DNA of 64,000 bases from Pseudomaricurvus alkylphenolicus (GTDB taxonomy: Bacteria; Pseudomonadota; Gammaproteobacteria; Pseudomonadales; Cellvibrionaceae): positions 719,912 through 783,911 of the forward strand of contig NZ_JAAQPI010000002.1 of the NCBI RefSeq assembly GCF_011683955.1, read 5' to 3'. How positions within the stretch are numbered: position 1 is the first letter of the stretch; the number at the start of each line of letters is the position of its first letter. Below the pieces are notes generated by a model. The model saw only the letters and a list, made by a program, of their open reading frames with translations, was not told the origin of the DNA and did not search any database. A program made the translations under genes and the position numbers. This document shows positions 41,848 through 50,892 of this stretch, in pieces.

Positions 41848-42621
41848 ATGGGTCTCGCTAAGCGCATTATTCCGTGTCTGGATGTAGACAATGGCCGTGT
41901 TGTCAAAGGGGTTAATTTTGTGGGTATTCGCGACGCCGGTGATCCCGTCGAAATTGCCCAGCGCTACAATGAACAGGGCGCCGATGAAATCACCTTTCTC
42001 GATATCACCGCTACCCACGAGGGGCGTGATACCACGGTACACACTGTGGAGCAGATTGCTTCAGAGGTCTTTATTCCTCTCACCGTGGGCGGAGGCATCC
42101 GCACGGTTGACGATATTCGCACCATGCTGAATGCCGGTGCGGATAAGGTCAGTATCAACTCCGCAGCGGTGAAAAACCCAGAATTTGTCCGTGAAGCCTC
42201 TGAGCGTTTTGGGGCTCAGTGTATTGTTGTCGCGATTGATGCCAAACGGGTCAGTGCTGACGGCGAACCGGGAAAGTGGGAGATCTTTACCCATGGCGGA
42301 CGCAAGCCAACCGGAATAGATGCGGTGCAGTGGGCGGTGAAAATGGCGGAATACGGCGCCGGCGAAATTCTGCTCACCAGCATGGATCGCGACGGCACCA
42401 AAAACGGGTTTGATCTCGGGGTGACCCGAGCCATCAGCGATGCCGTATCGGTACCGGTGATTGCTTCAGGTGGCGTGGGGGAACTCCAGCATCTGGTCGA
42501 CGGGGTTGTAGAAGGCCGAGCTGACGCGGTATTGGCGGCCAGTATTTTCCATTTTGGGGAGTATTCGGTACCTGAAGCCAAGCGCTTCATGCAACAGCAG
42601 GGCGTCGAAGTACGTTTGTAG
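41848..42621 (+). CDS. hisF: Imidazole glycerol phosphate synthase, cyclase subunit
   Basis: 257 residues from ATG 41848; a GTG two codons upstream is less likely. Catalytic Asp in [18 protein letters not shown], phosphate-binding [16 protein letters not shown] and the second catalytic Asp in [35 protein letters not shown] near the C-terminus. It closes the imidazole ring using ammonia from HisH. It is separated from hisH by the c-di-GMP genes. Confidence 0.97.
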   Translation: MGLAKRIIPCLDVDNGRVVKGVNFVGIRDAGDPVEIAQRYNEQGADEITFLDITATHEGRDTTVHTVEQIASEVFIPLTVGGGIRTVDDIRTMLNAGADKVSINSAAVKNPEFVREASERFGAQCIVVAIDAKRVSADGEPGKWEIFTHGGRKPTGIDAVQWAVKMAEYGAGEILLTSMDRDGTKNGFDLGVTRAISDAVSVPVIASGGVGELQHLVDGVVEGRADAVLAASIFHFGEYSVPEAKRFMQQQGVEVRL

Positions 42622-42663
42622 CGGGTAGCTGAACTGAAAGCCAGAGATCAGCAGTACTGATAC

Positions 42664-42879
42664 TCAGGCTGCATATTGTTCCAGCGTCTTGGGGAAGTTG
42701 GGATCAGTGCTGCTGATAAAGTCGACAAAGTCAGAGCAGCCTACCTGGGCGTCTTCCAGCCGATCGAAAGGGCCAATATCCACACCCTCGCGGGTGGTGT
42801 AATACCAATAGCCATCCGACTCAAAAAATCGCTCGGATCTGGTCGGAGGCGCTCCCTGTTCGCCTGAACGAGTGGTCAT
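42664..42879 (-). CDS. DUF6316 family small protein
   Basis: 71 residues. Core RSERFFESDGYWYYTTREGV, DIGPFDRLEDAQVGCSDFVD matches the DUF6316 pattern (RFF..G.WYF.TREG...GPF). Short gammaproteobacterial family of unknown function. A minus-strand TATAAT (43054-43049) lies 170 bases upstream and may belong to its promoter. Its stop overlaps an imperfect hairpin GCC-GAG-ATCAG...CTGAT-CTC-GGC (42639-42671) shared with the end of hisF. Confidence 0.75.
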   Translation of the reverse strand: MTTRSGEQGAPPTRSERFFESDGYWYYTTREGVDIGPFDRLEDAQVGCSDFVDFISSTDPNFPKTLEQYAA

Positions 42880-43245
42880 GGTCGTTTTACCTGTGTCTGA
42901 AGCACATTTTCAAGACTGTCAGTCTTTGTTCGATCATCTATGGCGTCTCCAGGGTGGCGCAATCATCACTTGCGTTTCCCGTGCAGCCCCCAGCTGCAGA
43001 GACTCTTTTGGTACCTCTAAATATGTTATCGGCCAATCTCTATGGCACATTATAGCTCTATGCCAAGTGGTTGTGTTGGGCGACAGGCCCCGATGGGGCT
43101 GACAGTTGGAACAACGCATGAAAAAGATAAGCTACGCGCCAACTCTACAGCAGAAACTCTAACGTGTTCCTATAAAAGGTCAAGCGGTCTTGAGTCGTTG
43201 CGCTAAGAAATACCAGATTTTTCCTGCGTTTTTGCAAGTTTTTTG
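42880..43245. other. 366-base stretch without a recognisable gene
   Basis: No credible open frame on either strand. A TATAAT on the minus strand (43054-43049) is the only promoter-like element noted, without a good -35. GGCCCCGATGGGGCT (43087-43101) can form a small hairpin. It separates yibQ (ending at 43246) from the DUF6316 gene. Confidence 0.5.
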
Positions 43246-44136
43246 CTAATTCTGAGGTGTATCCAGGGGATTTTGTGCGTCGAAGGAAGGTGTGTTGAGC
43301 AGCGTGCCATCTTCTGAAGAAGCGCCAGCGGTGGAGACAGCAATTTTTGACTGATGAACAGGAGCTGGCTCAGATAGGGGTTCAGATGCCGTGCTGGGCA
43401 ACAGCTGTGAGACCCCAACCAGTTCAATGCCCAAACCAGCCAATTCAGGTACCCAGTGCTTCAGGACGCTTAGAGTTTCCGGATAGGGGTGGCCTATTGC
43501 CAAGGCCCAGCCGCGCTCCGAAGCGATGAGAATCAGTTTGCGGAGTTGCTTTTCAATGGCAGCATCTTGGCGCACATTATCCAGAAAAATATCTCGTTTA
43601 AGGCTCGGAATCGCTTCCCGTTGTGCCGTTTCCCAGGCAATACTCCCGGGGCTGGTGCGACTGTCGACAAAAAAGAGGTTCTCCCGCCGCAATTCCATCA
43701 TCAACCATGCCATGGGGCGCACCAATTGAGTGAGATGACTGCCCATATGGTTATTAAGCCCAGTGACATGGGGAATGGCAGCCAGATTGTTTCGCAGGGT
43801 AGATACAAACTCAGCGTGGGTCATGGCAGGCGTCAAGCCGCCAGGGTCCAGGGGGCGCTGCTTGAGAGTGCTCATGGGGGCATGCAGCATGATTTCCTTG
43901 CCCTGTTCGTAGCCCAGCTCCGCCAGTGCAACTCCATTAGGGCTGTGAGGCAGGACGGCTAATGTCAGAGCGCCTGGAAAACGGGCGGCGGTCAAACCGC
44001 GGGAAAGGTTATAGCCCAGGTCATCAATAATGATGGCTATGCGTGCGGGCTTGGCGTCGTTTGGCGGATAAGCTGTTTCAGCCTGGAGGGTTGGGCCGAC
44101 AATTCCCAGGATCAACAATAGGCCAATCTTCAGCAT
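43246..44136 (-). CDS. yibQ: Divergent polysaccharide deacetylase family protein
   Basis: 296 residues from ATG 44136, which begins a signal peptide (MLKIGLLLILGIVGPTLQAE); longer frames upstream run into the region behind ctpA. Family blocks: PARIAIIIDDLGYNLSRGL, FPGALTLAVLPHSPNGVALA, GKEIMLHAPMSTL, VTGLNNHMGSHLT, LFFVDSRTSPGSIAWE and RGWALAIGHPYPETLSVL. The Asp-Asp, His and His positions of NodB-like enzymes are visible. Predicted periplasmic; substrate unknown. Last gene of the gpmI-envC-ctpA-yibQ order. Confidence 0.9.
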   Translation of the reverse strand: MLKIGLLLILGIVGPTLQAETAYPPNDAKPARIAIIIDDLGYNLSRGLTAARFPGALTLAVLPHSPNGVALAELGYEQGKEIMLHAPMSTLKQRPLDPGGLTPAMTHAEFVSTLRNNLAAIPHVTGLNNHMGSHLTQLVRPMAWLMMELRRENLFFVDSRTSPGSIAWETAQREAIPSLKRDIFLDNVRQDAAIEKQLRKLILIASERGWALAIGHPYPETLSVLKHWVPELAGLGIELVGVSQLLPSTASEPLSEPAPVHQSKIAVSTAGASSEDGTLLNTPSFDAQNPLDTPQN

Positions 44137-44269
44137 TGGTTGGAATTGCAGCAGTGGCGAACAGCAGGGTAGTGACACAGCCGACCTAAACCAGTGGGTG
44201 GAGGTCGGCAATATAGCAGCTGACAGTCGAGTTGGGCAAAATTGCCATTCAGTTCGTAAGTAGCCCTGC

Positions 44270-45694
44270 TCAGTTGTCAGATACCAGTGGCGGTTCAGCC
44301 GCTTCGCTAATATCCTGAGCCATGCTCGGAGCCGGCTGGGACTGGTGTCGCTGGCCGAATAGATTAATGCCTTTGAGCAAGTTGAGGGCCTCAAACATTT
44401 GGTTGTCGCGTTTGAACAGATCATCGCGGCTTAATTCGGCTGCCTCGCGCTGCTTGCTGTCCACGGCCTCGCCCCCATTGCCGTTATCCAGTCGTCCCTG
44501 CAAATCCGCCTCCGTGGTGCGGCTGCGGGATTTAAGTGACGTGACCTTGGCGCGCTCCACTTCAATATCCGGTGTGATGCCCTGAGCTTGAATAGAGCGA
44601 CCTTCGGGTGTGAAATACAGCGCCGTGGTCAGCTTGATGGCGCGCTCTTCGCTGAGCGGAATCACGGTCTGGACAGAGCCTTTGCCAAAACTCTGGGTTC
44701 CCAGAATAACGGCGCGGCGATGGTCTTGCAGAGCGCCGGCAACAATCTCCGAGGCCGAGGCGGAACCGTCATTGATCAAAACCACCACAGGCAGGCCATC
44801 GGTGACATCACCGGGTTTGGCCTCATAGCTGAGATCGGCGTTGTCGATCCGGCCTTCCGTGTACACTATCAGGCCTTCTTCGAGAAAGGCATCGGCCACT
44901 TCCACAGAGGCCTGCAAAACGCCGCCGGGGTTGTTGCGTAAATCGAGGATCAGACCCTTCAGCTCACCAGACTCCCGCTGCAGCTTTTCTATGGCGCGCA
45001 GGGTATCGGCACCGGTGCTGACCTGGAACTGGGCAATACGCAGGTAACCATAGCCATCTTCGATCATGCGGGTGCGCACACTCTGGACCTTGATGGTGTC
45101 ACGGGTAATCACCAATTCAAACGGCTGATCGACACCGTCGCGAACGATGGTAAGCGTGATATCGCTGCCCTTGGGGCCTCGCATCATGTCCACGGCCTCG
45201 CCCAGGCTCATGCCTTTGACCGGTTTCTCGTCCAGTTTGATGATCAGATCGCCGGCCTCGACGCCGGCTTTTTCAGCGGGAGTGCCATCGATGGGGGAGA
45301 CCACTTTCACAAAGCCGTTTTCCATGCCCACTTCTATGCCCAAACCACCGAATTCGCCGGTCGTGTTGACCTGCAGATCATCAAAGGAGCTGGCGTTAAG
45401 GTAGGCCGAATGGGGGTCGAGTTCAGACAGCATGCCCTTGATGGCGTATTCCAGCAGGGTGCTGTCGGTAATTTCCTCCACATAACCCTTGCGGATGTGC
45501 TCATAGACCTTGGTAAAGGTACGCAGGTCGTCCAGTGGCAACTTGCCCTTGGCCTCGGTCGCCGCCTCAGCGGCGACTTCAGGCTCCGTCGCTTCCCCTT
45601 GTGGTTGAAGCTCTTGTGACTGCAGTGGCAGGCTCGCAAGGCCGCCAAGAGCCAGGCACAGGGTAAGAGGGCGAAGAAGCTGAGTGATAGGCAT
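44270..45694 (-). CDS. ctpA: S41 family C-terminal processing peptidase
   Basis: 474 residues. Signal peptide (LRPLTLCLALGGLASLPLQS), helical segment FTKVYEHIRKGYVEEITDST, PDZ domain about 100-180 (FGGLGIEVGMENGFVKVVSP, AGDLIIKLDEKPVKGMSL), and catalytic S41 domain with Ser in DGSASASEIVAGALQDH and Lys in LGTQSFGKGSVQT. It is a periplasmic protease that trims envelope proteins, including murein hydrolases in other bacteria; next to an EnvC homologue this is a sensible place. The C-terminal tail is polar and low in complexity. Confidence 0.95.
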   Translation of the reverse strand: MPITQLLRPLTLCLALGGLASLPLQSQELQPQGEATEPEVAAEAATEAKGKLPLDDLRTFTKVYEHIRKGYVEEITDSTLLEYAIKGMLSELDPHSAYLNASSFDDLQVNTTGEFGGLGIEVGMENGFVKVVSPIDGTPAEKAGVEAGDLIIKLDEKPVKGMSLGEAVDMMRGPKGSDITLTIVRDGVDQPFELVITRDTIKVQSVRTRMIEDGYGYLRIAQFQVSTGADTLRAIEKLQRESGELKGLILDLRNNPGGVLQASVEVADAFLEEGLIVYTEGRIDNADLSYEAKPGDVTDGLPVVVLINDGSASASEIVAGALQDHRRAVILGTQSFGKGSVQTVIPLSEERAIKLTTALYFTPEGRSIQAQGITPDIEVERAKVTSLKSRSRTTEADLQGRLDNGNGGEAVDSKQREAAELSRDDLFKRDNQMFEALNLLKGINLFGQRHQSQPAPSMAQDISEAAEPPLVSDN

Positions 45695-45822
45695 GGTGAA
45701 CTCCTGATGACTTGACGGTACCGCCGCACTGGCCGGACCGAGAGGGGCCTCCTAGCATTGTAGACCCTGGAGCTTGGAACTTGAAAGAGGGTCGAAGTTC
45801 CTTGCTGTTGCTTGAACGAGGA

Positions 45823-46980
45823 CTAGGCCGATCGGCACCAGCGGGCCGGATCCGTGGGTTTGCCCTGGTGCCGAATCTCAAAATAAAGCCCTGCTTGCGC
45901 CTGGCCGCCAGTGTTACCGACCTTGGCGAGGATATCGCCTTCACTCACCCAGTCGCCGGTATCCTTTAGCAAGGACTGGTTATGGGCATACAGGCTCATA
46001 TAGCCATCGCCGTGGTCAACAATGACCAGCAGACCATAACTGCGCAAGTAGTCGGCGAAGACCACCCTGCCATGGTGGACGGCCTTGACCGGTGTTCCCT
46101 CTTTGGAGCTGATCAGCACCCCCTCCCATTTAAGCTTGCCGGCAGCACGTGCGCTTCCAAAGCGCTGCACAATTTTGCCCTTGGTGGGGTAGCGCAGGCG
46201 CCCCTTCTGACTGCCAAAGGGACGCCCGTCTCCGGGTAGTGCCAGATTGGCGATAGTGGCGGCGACTTCGTCGAGCAAGCGCTGCAGCTGTTGCTTGTCC
46301 TGCGCCATTTGGGCTAATTGTTGGTCCTTGCGCTGGATGCTCTGCTGCAGCCTGGCCAGAGCCTTCTCCCGTTCCGCCTGGCGCTTGCTGAGCTGACGAT
46401 GGCGCTCACCCAGACGTTTGCGGCTGGTCTCCAGCTCTGCTGTGCGTTTCTGGATGCGTGGTTCAATCGTATCGAGTTCGGCGATGGTGTCCAGGTAGGT
46501 ATCTATCTGGTCGGCACGGGCGTCCAGAAAGTACTGGTAGTAACGGAGGGTGCGGGCTACCTGGGCCGGATCCTGCTGGTTGAGCAGCAACTTCAGCTGG
46601 CTCTGGTTGCCCAGTCGGTAGGCAGTGTTTATGTGTTCAGCAATATGCTTCTGCTGATCGCGCTTGGCGCTATGCAGCTCAACCCTCTGCTGGTTGAGCT
46701 GCGTTAACTGCTTTTTTTGGCTGGCAAGCTCCCCCTTGAGCCGCTCGATCTTCTTCAGCAGTTTGCCGATATCCACTTCGGAGCGCTGCAGGTTCTGTTG
46801 CAGTTTATCGCGGGTATTTTTAACGGTACTCAGCTCGGTCTTGAGTTCGCTAATGGCGCGCTGCAGCTCTTGCATCTTCGCCTGATAATCTTCGTCGCTG
46901 GATTGTTGTGCCAACGCATTGCTGCTGAGCAACAGCGGGAGGGCGAGAGCAAAGAGTGGGAATAGGAGCGGCCTGAGCAT
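45823..46980 (-). CDS. envC: EnvC-type murein hydrolase activator
   Basis: 385 residues from ATG 46980 with signal peptide (RPLLFPLFALALPLLLSSNA, cleavage after LAQ). A long coiled coil spans about 30-245 (YQAKMQELQRAISELKTEL, NLQRSEVDIGKLLKKIERLK). The C-terminal LytM/M23 domain (about 265-380) reads GRLRYPTKGKIVQRFGSARA, GTPVKAVHHGRVVFADYLRS, YGLLVIVDHGDGYMSLYAHN, but several M23 zinc ligands are not in place, as in EnvC, which activates amidases rather than cutting. It acts at the septum. Confidence 0.93.
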   Translation of the reverse strand: MLRPLLFPLFALALPLLLSSNALAQQSSDEDYQAKMQELQRAISELKTELSTVKNTRDKLQQNLQRSEVDIGKLLKKIERLKGELASQKKQLTQLNQQRVELHSAKRDQQKHIAEHINTAYRLGNQSQLKLLLNQQDPAQVARTLRYYQYFLDARADQIDTYLDTIAELDTIEPRIQKRTAELETSRKRLGERHRQLSKRQAEREKALARLQQSIQRKDQQLAQMAQDKQQLQRLLDEVAATIANLALPGDGRPFGSQKGRLRYPTKGKIVQRFGSARAAGKLKWEGVLISSKEGTPVKAVHHGRVVFADYLRSYGLLVIVDHGDGYMSLYAHNQSLLKDTGDWVSEGDILAKVGNTGGQAQAGLYFEIRHQGKPTDPARWCRSA

Positions 46981-47049
46981 AGGGGGGTCCGGGATCGATA
47001 ATGCAGAGCGGAGAGTGTAGCGAATCCCGCTCTGCGCCGACAAGGGGCC

Positions 47050-48585
47050 TTATAGCTCCACCAGGCTCCTGCCGGTCATTTCGGCGGGTTGTTCCACCTC
47101 CAGCAGGGCCAGCATGGTGGGTGCCACATCGGCCAGGCTGCCGTCGTCCTTTAGGCTCAGCGAGCGTGGGCCCACATAGGCAAAAGGCACCGGCAAGGTT
47201 GTGTGCTGGGTGTGCTTCTGACCGGAGACCTCGTCGAACATTTCTTCAACGTTGCCATGGTCGGCGGTCACCAGAGCTTCACCGCCGACTTTTTCCAGGG
47301 CATCGAACACCTTGCCCAGACAGGTATCTACGGCTTCCACGGCTTTGACGGAGGCCTCGAATTCGCCAGTGTGGCCCACCTGGTCGCAATTGGCGTAGTT
47401 GCAAATGATGGCGTCGTACTTGCCTGATTCGATGGCTTCCACCAGCTTTTCGGTTACCTCAAACGCACTCATTTCCGGCTTCTGATCGTAGGTTTCCACA
47501 TTGGGAGATGGAATCAGGATTCGGTCTTCACCGTTGTATGTGTCTTCCTGACCACCGCTAAAGAAAAAGGTAACGTGTGCGTATTTCTCGGTCTCGGCAA
47601 TTCGCAACTGCTGTTTGCCCGCCTGGGCCATTACATCGCCGAAGGAGTTCACCAGATCTTCCGGTGGGAATGCAACAGGAGCTTTGATATCTGCCGCATA
47701 TTCCGTTGTCTGAACAAATGCACAGAGAGTGGGCTGCTTTGCGCGCTCAAAACCGTCGAAACCGGCATCCACAAAAGCGCGTGAGAACTGACGGGCGCGG
47801 TCCGGGCGGAAGTTCATAAACAACACGGCATCGCCATCGTTGATGGTGGCCGCCTCTTCGCCAATGACGGTGGCTTTCACAAACTCATCGTTTTCGTCGC
47901 GATCGTAGGCGGCTTGCAGGCCTTCCCCTGCGGTCAGGGCACGGTAATCCGCCTTGCCCTGGGTCAACAGATCGTAAGCCTGTTGCACTCGGTCCCAGCG
48001 ATTATCGCGATCCATGGCGAAAAAGCGGCCGCAGATACTGGCGATGCGGCCCACACCCAGCTCCTTGAACTTGGCTTCGGCCTCGATCAGCGGTTGTTCG
48101 GCGCTGCGAGGTGGGACGTCACGGCCGTCCAGGAAGGCGTGCAGGTAGATTTCCTTGGCGCCACGTTGTGCAGCCAGGTCCATCGCGGCCTTGATATGAT
48201 CATCGTGGCTGTGCACGCCGCCGGGGGAGAGCAGTCCCATAATGTGTACCGCCTTGCCGGCCTCTACAGCTTTGTCGATGGCTTCCACATAAACCGGATT
48301 GGTAAAAAAATCGCCGTCGGTGATGGCTTTATTGATGCGGGTGTAATTCTGGTACACCACGCGACCGGCACCGAGGGTCATGTGACCAACCTCAGAGTTG
48401 CCCATCTGCCCTTCGGGCAGGCCCACGGCCATGCCGGAAGTGTGAATCAGGGTGCGGGGTCGCTGTTCCCACACCTGGTCCCAGACTGGAGACTTGGCGG
48501 TCAGAATGGCGTTGTGCTTGGGGTTGTCGGAATAGCCAAAGCCGTCGAGAACAAGCAATACGAGCGGTTTTTTCACGTCAGTCAT
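47050..48585 (-). CDS. gpmI: 2,3-bisphosphoglycerate-independent phosphoglycerate mutase
   Basis: 511 residues, standard length. N-terminal [20 protein letters not shown] (metal Asp), phosphoserine in [51 protein letters not shown] and C-terminal metal site [15 protein letters not shown] with [12 protein letters not shown]. Mn-dependent glycolytic enzyme interconverting 3- and 2-phosphoglycerate. It leads the gpmI-envC-ctpA-yibQ run and is divergent from yibN. Confidence 0.97.
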   Translation of the reverse strand: MTDVKKPLVLLVLDGFGYSDNPKHNAILTAKSPVWDQVWEQRPRTLIHTSGMAVGLPEGQMGNSEVGHMTLGAGRVVYQNYTRINKAITDGDFFTNPVYVEAIDKAVEAGKAVHIMGLLSPGGVHSHDDHIKAAMDLAAQRGAKEIYLHAFLDGRDVPPRSAEQPLIEAEAKFKELGVGRIASICGRFFAMDRDNRWDRVQQAYDLLTQGKADYRALTAGEGLQAAYDRDENDEFVKATVIGEEAATINDGDAVLFMNFRPDRARQFSRAFVDAGFDGFERAKQPTLCAFVQTTEYAADIKAPVAFPPEDLVNSFGDVMAQAGKQQLRIAETEKYAHVTFFFSGGQEDTYNGEDRILIPSPNVETYDQKPEMSAFEVTEKLVEAIESGKYDAIICNYANCDQVGHTGEFEASVKAVEAVDTCLGKVFDALEKVGGEALVTADHGNVEEMFDEVSGQKHTQHTTLPVPFAYVGPRSLSLKDDGSLADVAPTMLALLEVEQPAEMTGRSLVEL

Positions 48586-48818
48586 GATGTCAGTCGGGAT
48601 CCTGTGGGATAAAGAATAATTCGGGCCGCAATTCTACCGTTTTCGGGTATTTATCTCCATGGCGGCTGGCCTCACAGCACTGACATTCGTGTATACTGCC
48701 CGGCCTCATTGGCCAAACCAAGGGCCATATGTGACTCGACCGCAAAACCGAAGGCTCGGAGGTCATTTCCGGCCTTATCATAGCGGCGCAAAACAACTCG
48801 ATTAGGAAGCGAAAATCC

Positions 48819-49334
48819 GTGGATTTTATTACCTTTGTCGGTGAACAGTGGCTCCTGGTGAGCCTGCTGATGGCGCTGATTTACCTGTACATCTGGACCG
48901 AGGGCCGCAAAGGTGGCGCCACTCTGTCCATTCATTCCGCCACCCGCCTGATCAACCAGGGTGAAGCCGTGGTGGTGGACCTGCGCGAAGCCAAGGAATA
49001 CAAGGCCGGCCATATCGTCGACGCTCTCAATATTCCCCACAATAAAGTCAATGACCAGCTGCCCATGCTGGAGCCACACAAGAGCAAAACCCTGGTGCTG
49101 GTGGATAAGTTGGGCCAGCACGCCGGCAATGCCGGGCGTACGCTCAAGGCCAAGGGCTTTACTGTCTGCCGGTTGCAGGGGGGCATGAGCGAGTGGGAAA
49201 GCCAGAATCTGCCAGTAGTCACCAAAAAAGACAGCAAGGCCAAGTCTGAGAAGGGCAAAGCCGAGAAAGGCAAGGGAAGCAAGAAAAAGGCCGACAAGAA
49301 AAAGGACGAGAAAGCAAAAGCCGCCGACGCGTGA
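48819..49334 (+). CDS. yibN: Membrane-anchored rhodanese-like protein without catalytic Cys
   Basis: 171 residues from GTG 48819 (MDFITFVGEQWLLVSLLMAL). One N-terminal membrane segment (about 8-26), a rhodanese fold (about 38-135: AVVVDLREAKEYKAGHIVDA, LNIPHNKV, GRTLKAKGFTVCRLQGGMSE), then a Lys-rich tail (KGKAEKGKGSKKKADKKKDE). In YibN the active-site loop reads VCKMGQHSG; here it is VDKLGQHAG, so the catalytic Cys is Asp and sulfurtransfer is unlikely. It heads yibN-grxC-secB. In E. coli YibN has been linked to membrane-protein export functions, compatible with secB nearby. Confidence 0.9.
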   Translation: MDFITFVGEQWLLVSLLMALIYLYIWTEGRKGGATLSIHSATRLINQGEAVVVDLREAKEYKAGHIVDALNIPHNKVNDQLPMLEPHKSKTLVLVDKLGQHAGNAGRTLKAKGFTVCRLQGGMSEWESQNLPVVTKKDSKAKSEKGKAEKGKGSKKKADKKKDEKAKAADA

Positions 49335-49377
49335 GTGGATGCTAACCCAAAAGTAACTTAACATTGAGAGCCGATTT

Positions 49378-49641
49378 ATGAGTGCGACCCTCTATACCAC
49401 CCGTTATTGTCCTTACTGCCTGAGAGCGAAGGCGTTGTTGGATCACCGTGGCGTTGACTACACCGAGATCGCCGTGGATGGCAATCCGGAGCTGCGCCAG
49501 GAAATGATGGCAAAAAGTGGTCGCCATACGGTTCCACAAATCTGGATCGGCGAGCGCCACATTGGTGGCTGTGATGATCTGATGTTGCTCGACCGCAGTG
49601 GCAAACTGGAGCAAATGTTGGGTGCGGTGGAGGCCTGCTGA
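49378..49641 (+). CDS. grxC: Glutaredoxin 3
   Basis: 87 residues. Dithiol active site CPYC in TTRYCPYCLRAKALLDHRGV, glutathione-binding TVPQ in KSGRHTVPQIWIGERHIGG, and GGCDDLMLLDRSGKLEQML. Reduces disulfides and mixed glutathione disulfides. Fixed position between yibN and secB, as in many gammaproteobacteria. Confidence 0.96.
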   Translation: MSATLYTTRYCPYCLRAKALLDHRGVDYTEIAVDGNPELRQEMMAKSGRHTVPQIWIGERHIGGCDDLMLLDRSGKLEQMLGAVEAC

Positions 49642-49794
49642 TACCTCGTGTTGAAGCCCGCCGCCGGGTGATCCATGAATTTTTCAAGACGGGCTTGAAA
49701 TGGCGTTGGGCGACCCCATAACCGTTTTGAACCGATTTACCAACCTGGGCCGACGCGGGATGCGTCTCTCCCAATAATAAATGAGTAAGGCATT

Positions 49795-50298
49795 ATGGCT
49801 GACGAACAAACCCCAGAAACTACCGAAGGCGCGGCTGAGCAGCCTTCCCAGCAATTCGCGATGCAGCGTATCTACCTCAAGGACTTGTCCTTTGAGGCCC
49901 CAATGGGTGCTGACGCCTTCCGCAAGCAGTGGAAGCCCCAGGTTAACCAGGAGCTGAACACCAAAACCAACAAGGTTGAAGATGGTCTGTATGAAGTGGT
50001 TCTGACTCTGACCATCACCGTCAAGCTGGAAGAGGAGACCGCGTTCCTGGTAGAAGTTCACCAGGCGGGTCTGTTCACCATTCAGGGTATCGAAGGCCAG
50101 CAGCTGGCGCAGGTGTTGAATACCATGTGCCCCAACATCCTGTTCCCTTATGCTCGCGAAGCCATCGACAATGTGGTTACCAAGGGCAGTTTCCCGGCTC
50201 TGATGCTGCCACCCATTAACTTCGACGCACTGTTTGCCCAGGCGGTAGCCCAGGCCAAGCAGAAGGCCGAAGCGGCTGGCGAGCCTACCGTTAACTGA
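49795..50298 (+). CDS. secB: Protein-export chaperone SecB
   Basis: 167 residues. [20 protein letters not shown], then [40 protein letters not shown] and [20 protein letters not shown] with [19 protein letters not shown], all SecB hallmarks. It forms a tetramer that keeps preproteins unfolded and hands them to SecA. A strong terminator follows. Confidence 0.97.
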   Translation: MADEQTPETTEGAAEQPSQQFAMQRIYLKDLSFEAPMGADAFRKQWKPQVNQELNTKTNKVEDGLYEVVLTLTITVKLEEETAFLVEVHQAGLFTIQGIEGQQLAQVLNTMCPNILFPYAREAIDNVVTKGSFPALMLPPINFDALFAQAVAQAKQKAEAAGEPTVN

Positions 50299-50350
50299 TC
50301 ATCAGTTTTCCCGGTACTCTCACACCGGGTACCCACAACAGGTACCCACA

Positions 50351-50385
50351 AAAAGCCTCGCCAATGTGCGGGGCTTTTTGGTTTT
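50351..50385 (+). terminator. Intrinsic terminator of secB
   Basis: Stem AAAAGCCTCGC / GCGGGGCTTTT (one G-U wobble) with loop CAATGT, followed by TTTTGGTTTTT. It ends the yibN-grxC-secB unit. Just before it, GGTACCCACAA is directly repeated (50328-50338 and 50341-50351). Confidence 0.9.
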
Positions 50386-50531
50386 TGGAGCATCGAAATC
50401 ACTAAGACGATGAGTTTTGCAGTTTCATTGTTAAAAGCTATTGATCAAAAATAATTAATCAATTTTATTTAGGGTTGCGCTTCTCTTACTCTGGGTATCA
50501 ATCACCACTATCGACTGAACCGGAGTGAACC

Positions 50532-50786
50532 ATGAGCCACGCCAACGTTACCCGCTACACCCTCTTCGGCCACCAGCAGTGCGGCTTCTGCCGACGCGCC
50601 AAACAACTGCTGGAAGAGCAGAATCTGCCATTTCGCTATGTGGATATTCACCAAGAAGGTATCAGCAAAGCTGATCTCTCCAAAACCGTAGGTCATGAGG
50701 TCACCACAGTGCCCCAGATATTCCATGGCCAAGAGTATGTGGGTGGCTTCGAGGCCCTGCAAAGACGCCTGACAGAAGCAGCCTGA
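50532..50786 (+). CDS. Glutaredoxin (CGFC type)
   Basis: 84 residues. Active site CGFC in FGHQQCGFCRRAKQLLEEQN, followed by RYVDIHQEGISKADLSKT, TVPQIFHGQEYVGGFEALQR. The proline-containing TVPQ motif binds glutathione. A second dithiol glutaredoxin besides grxC; CGFC is less usual than CPYC. It stands alone between secB's terminator and the opp operon. Confidence 0.93.
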   Translation: MSHANVTRYTLFGHQQCGFCRRAKQLLEEQNLPFRYVDIHQEGISKADLSKTVGHEVTTVPQIFHGQEYVGGFEALQRRLTEAA

Positions 50787-50853
50787 GTACTTGACGGCAG
50801 GCGTCGGTCCGGTGGTCGCCGGCACCTGTTCGGAGCATAAAAAAATCATATAT

Positions 50854-50873
50854 GCTTGAGGGAATGCTCAAGC
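50854..50873 (+). promoter_or_regulatory. Perfect inverted repeat in the opp leader
   Basis: GCTTGAG-GGAATG-CTCAAGC, seven matched base pairs on each side of a six-base centre, lies 19 bases before the oppA-like start codon. It could be an operator or an mRNA hairpin controlling ribosome access. No U-tract follows. Confidence 0.45.
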
Positions 50874-50892
50874 AACTCGTCCTACAAGGAAT

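Noticed and set aside
42934..43119. Minus-strand frame of 61 codons in the gap next to the DUF6316 gene
   Set aside because: Residue composition is not protein-like and no ribosome site is visible.
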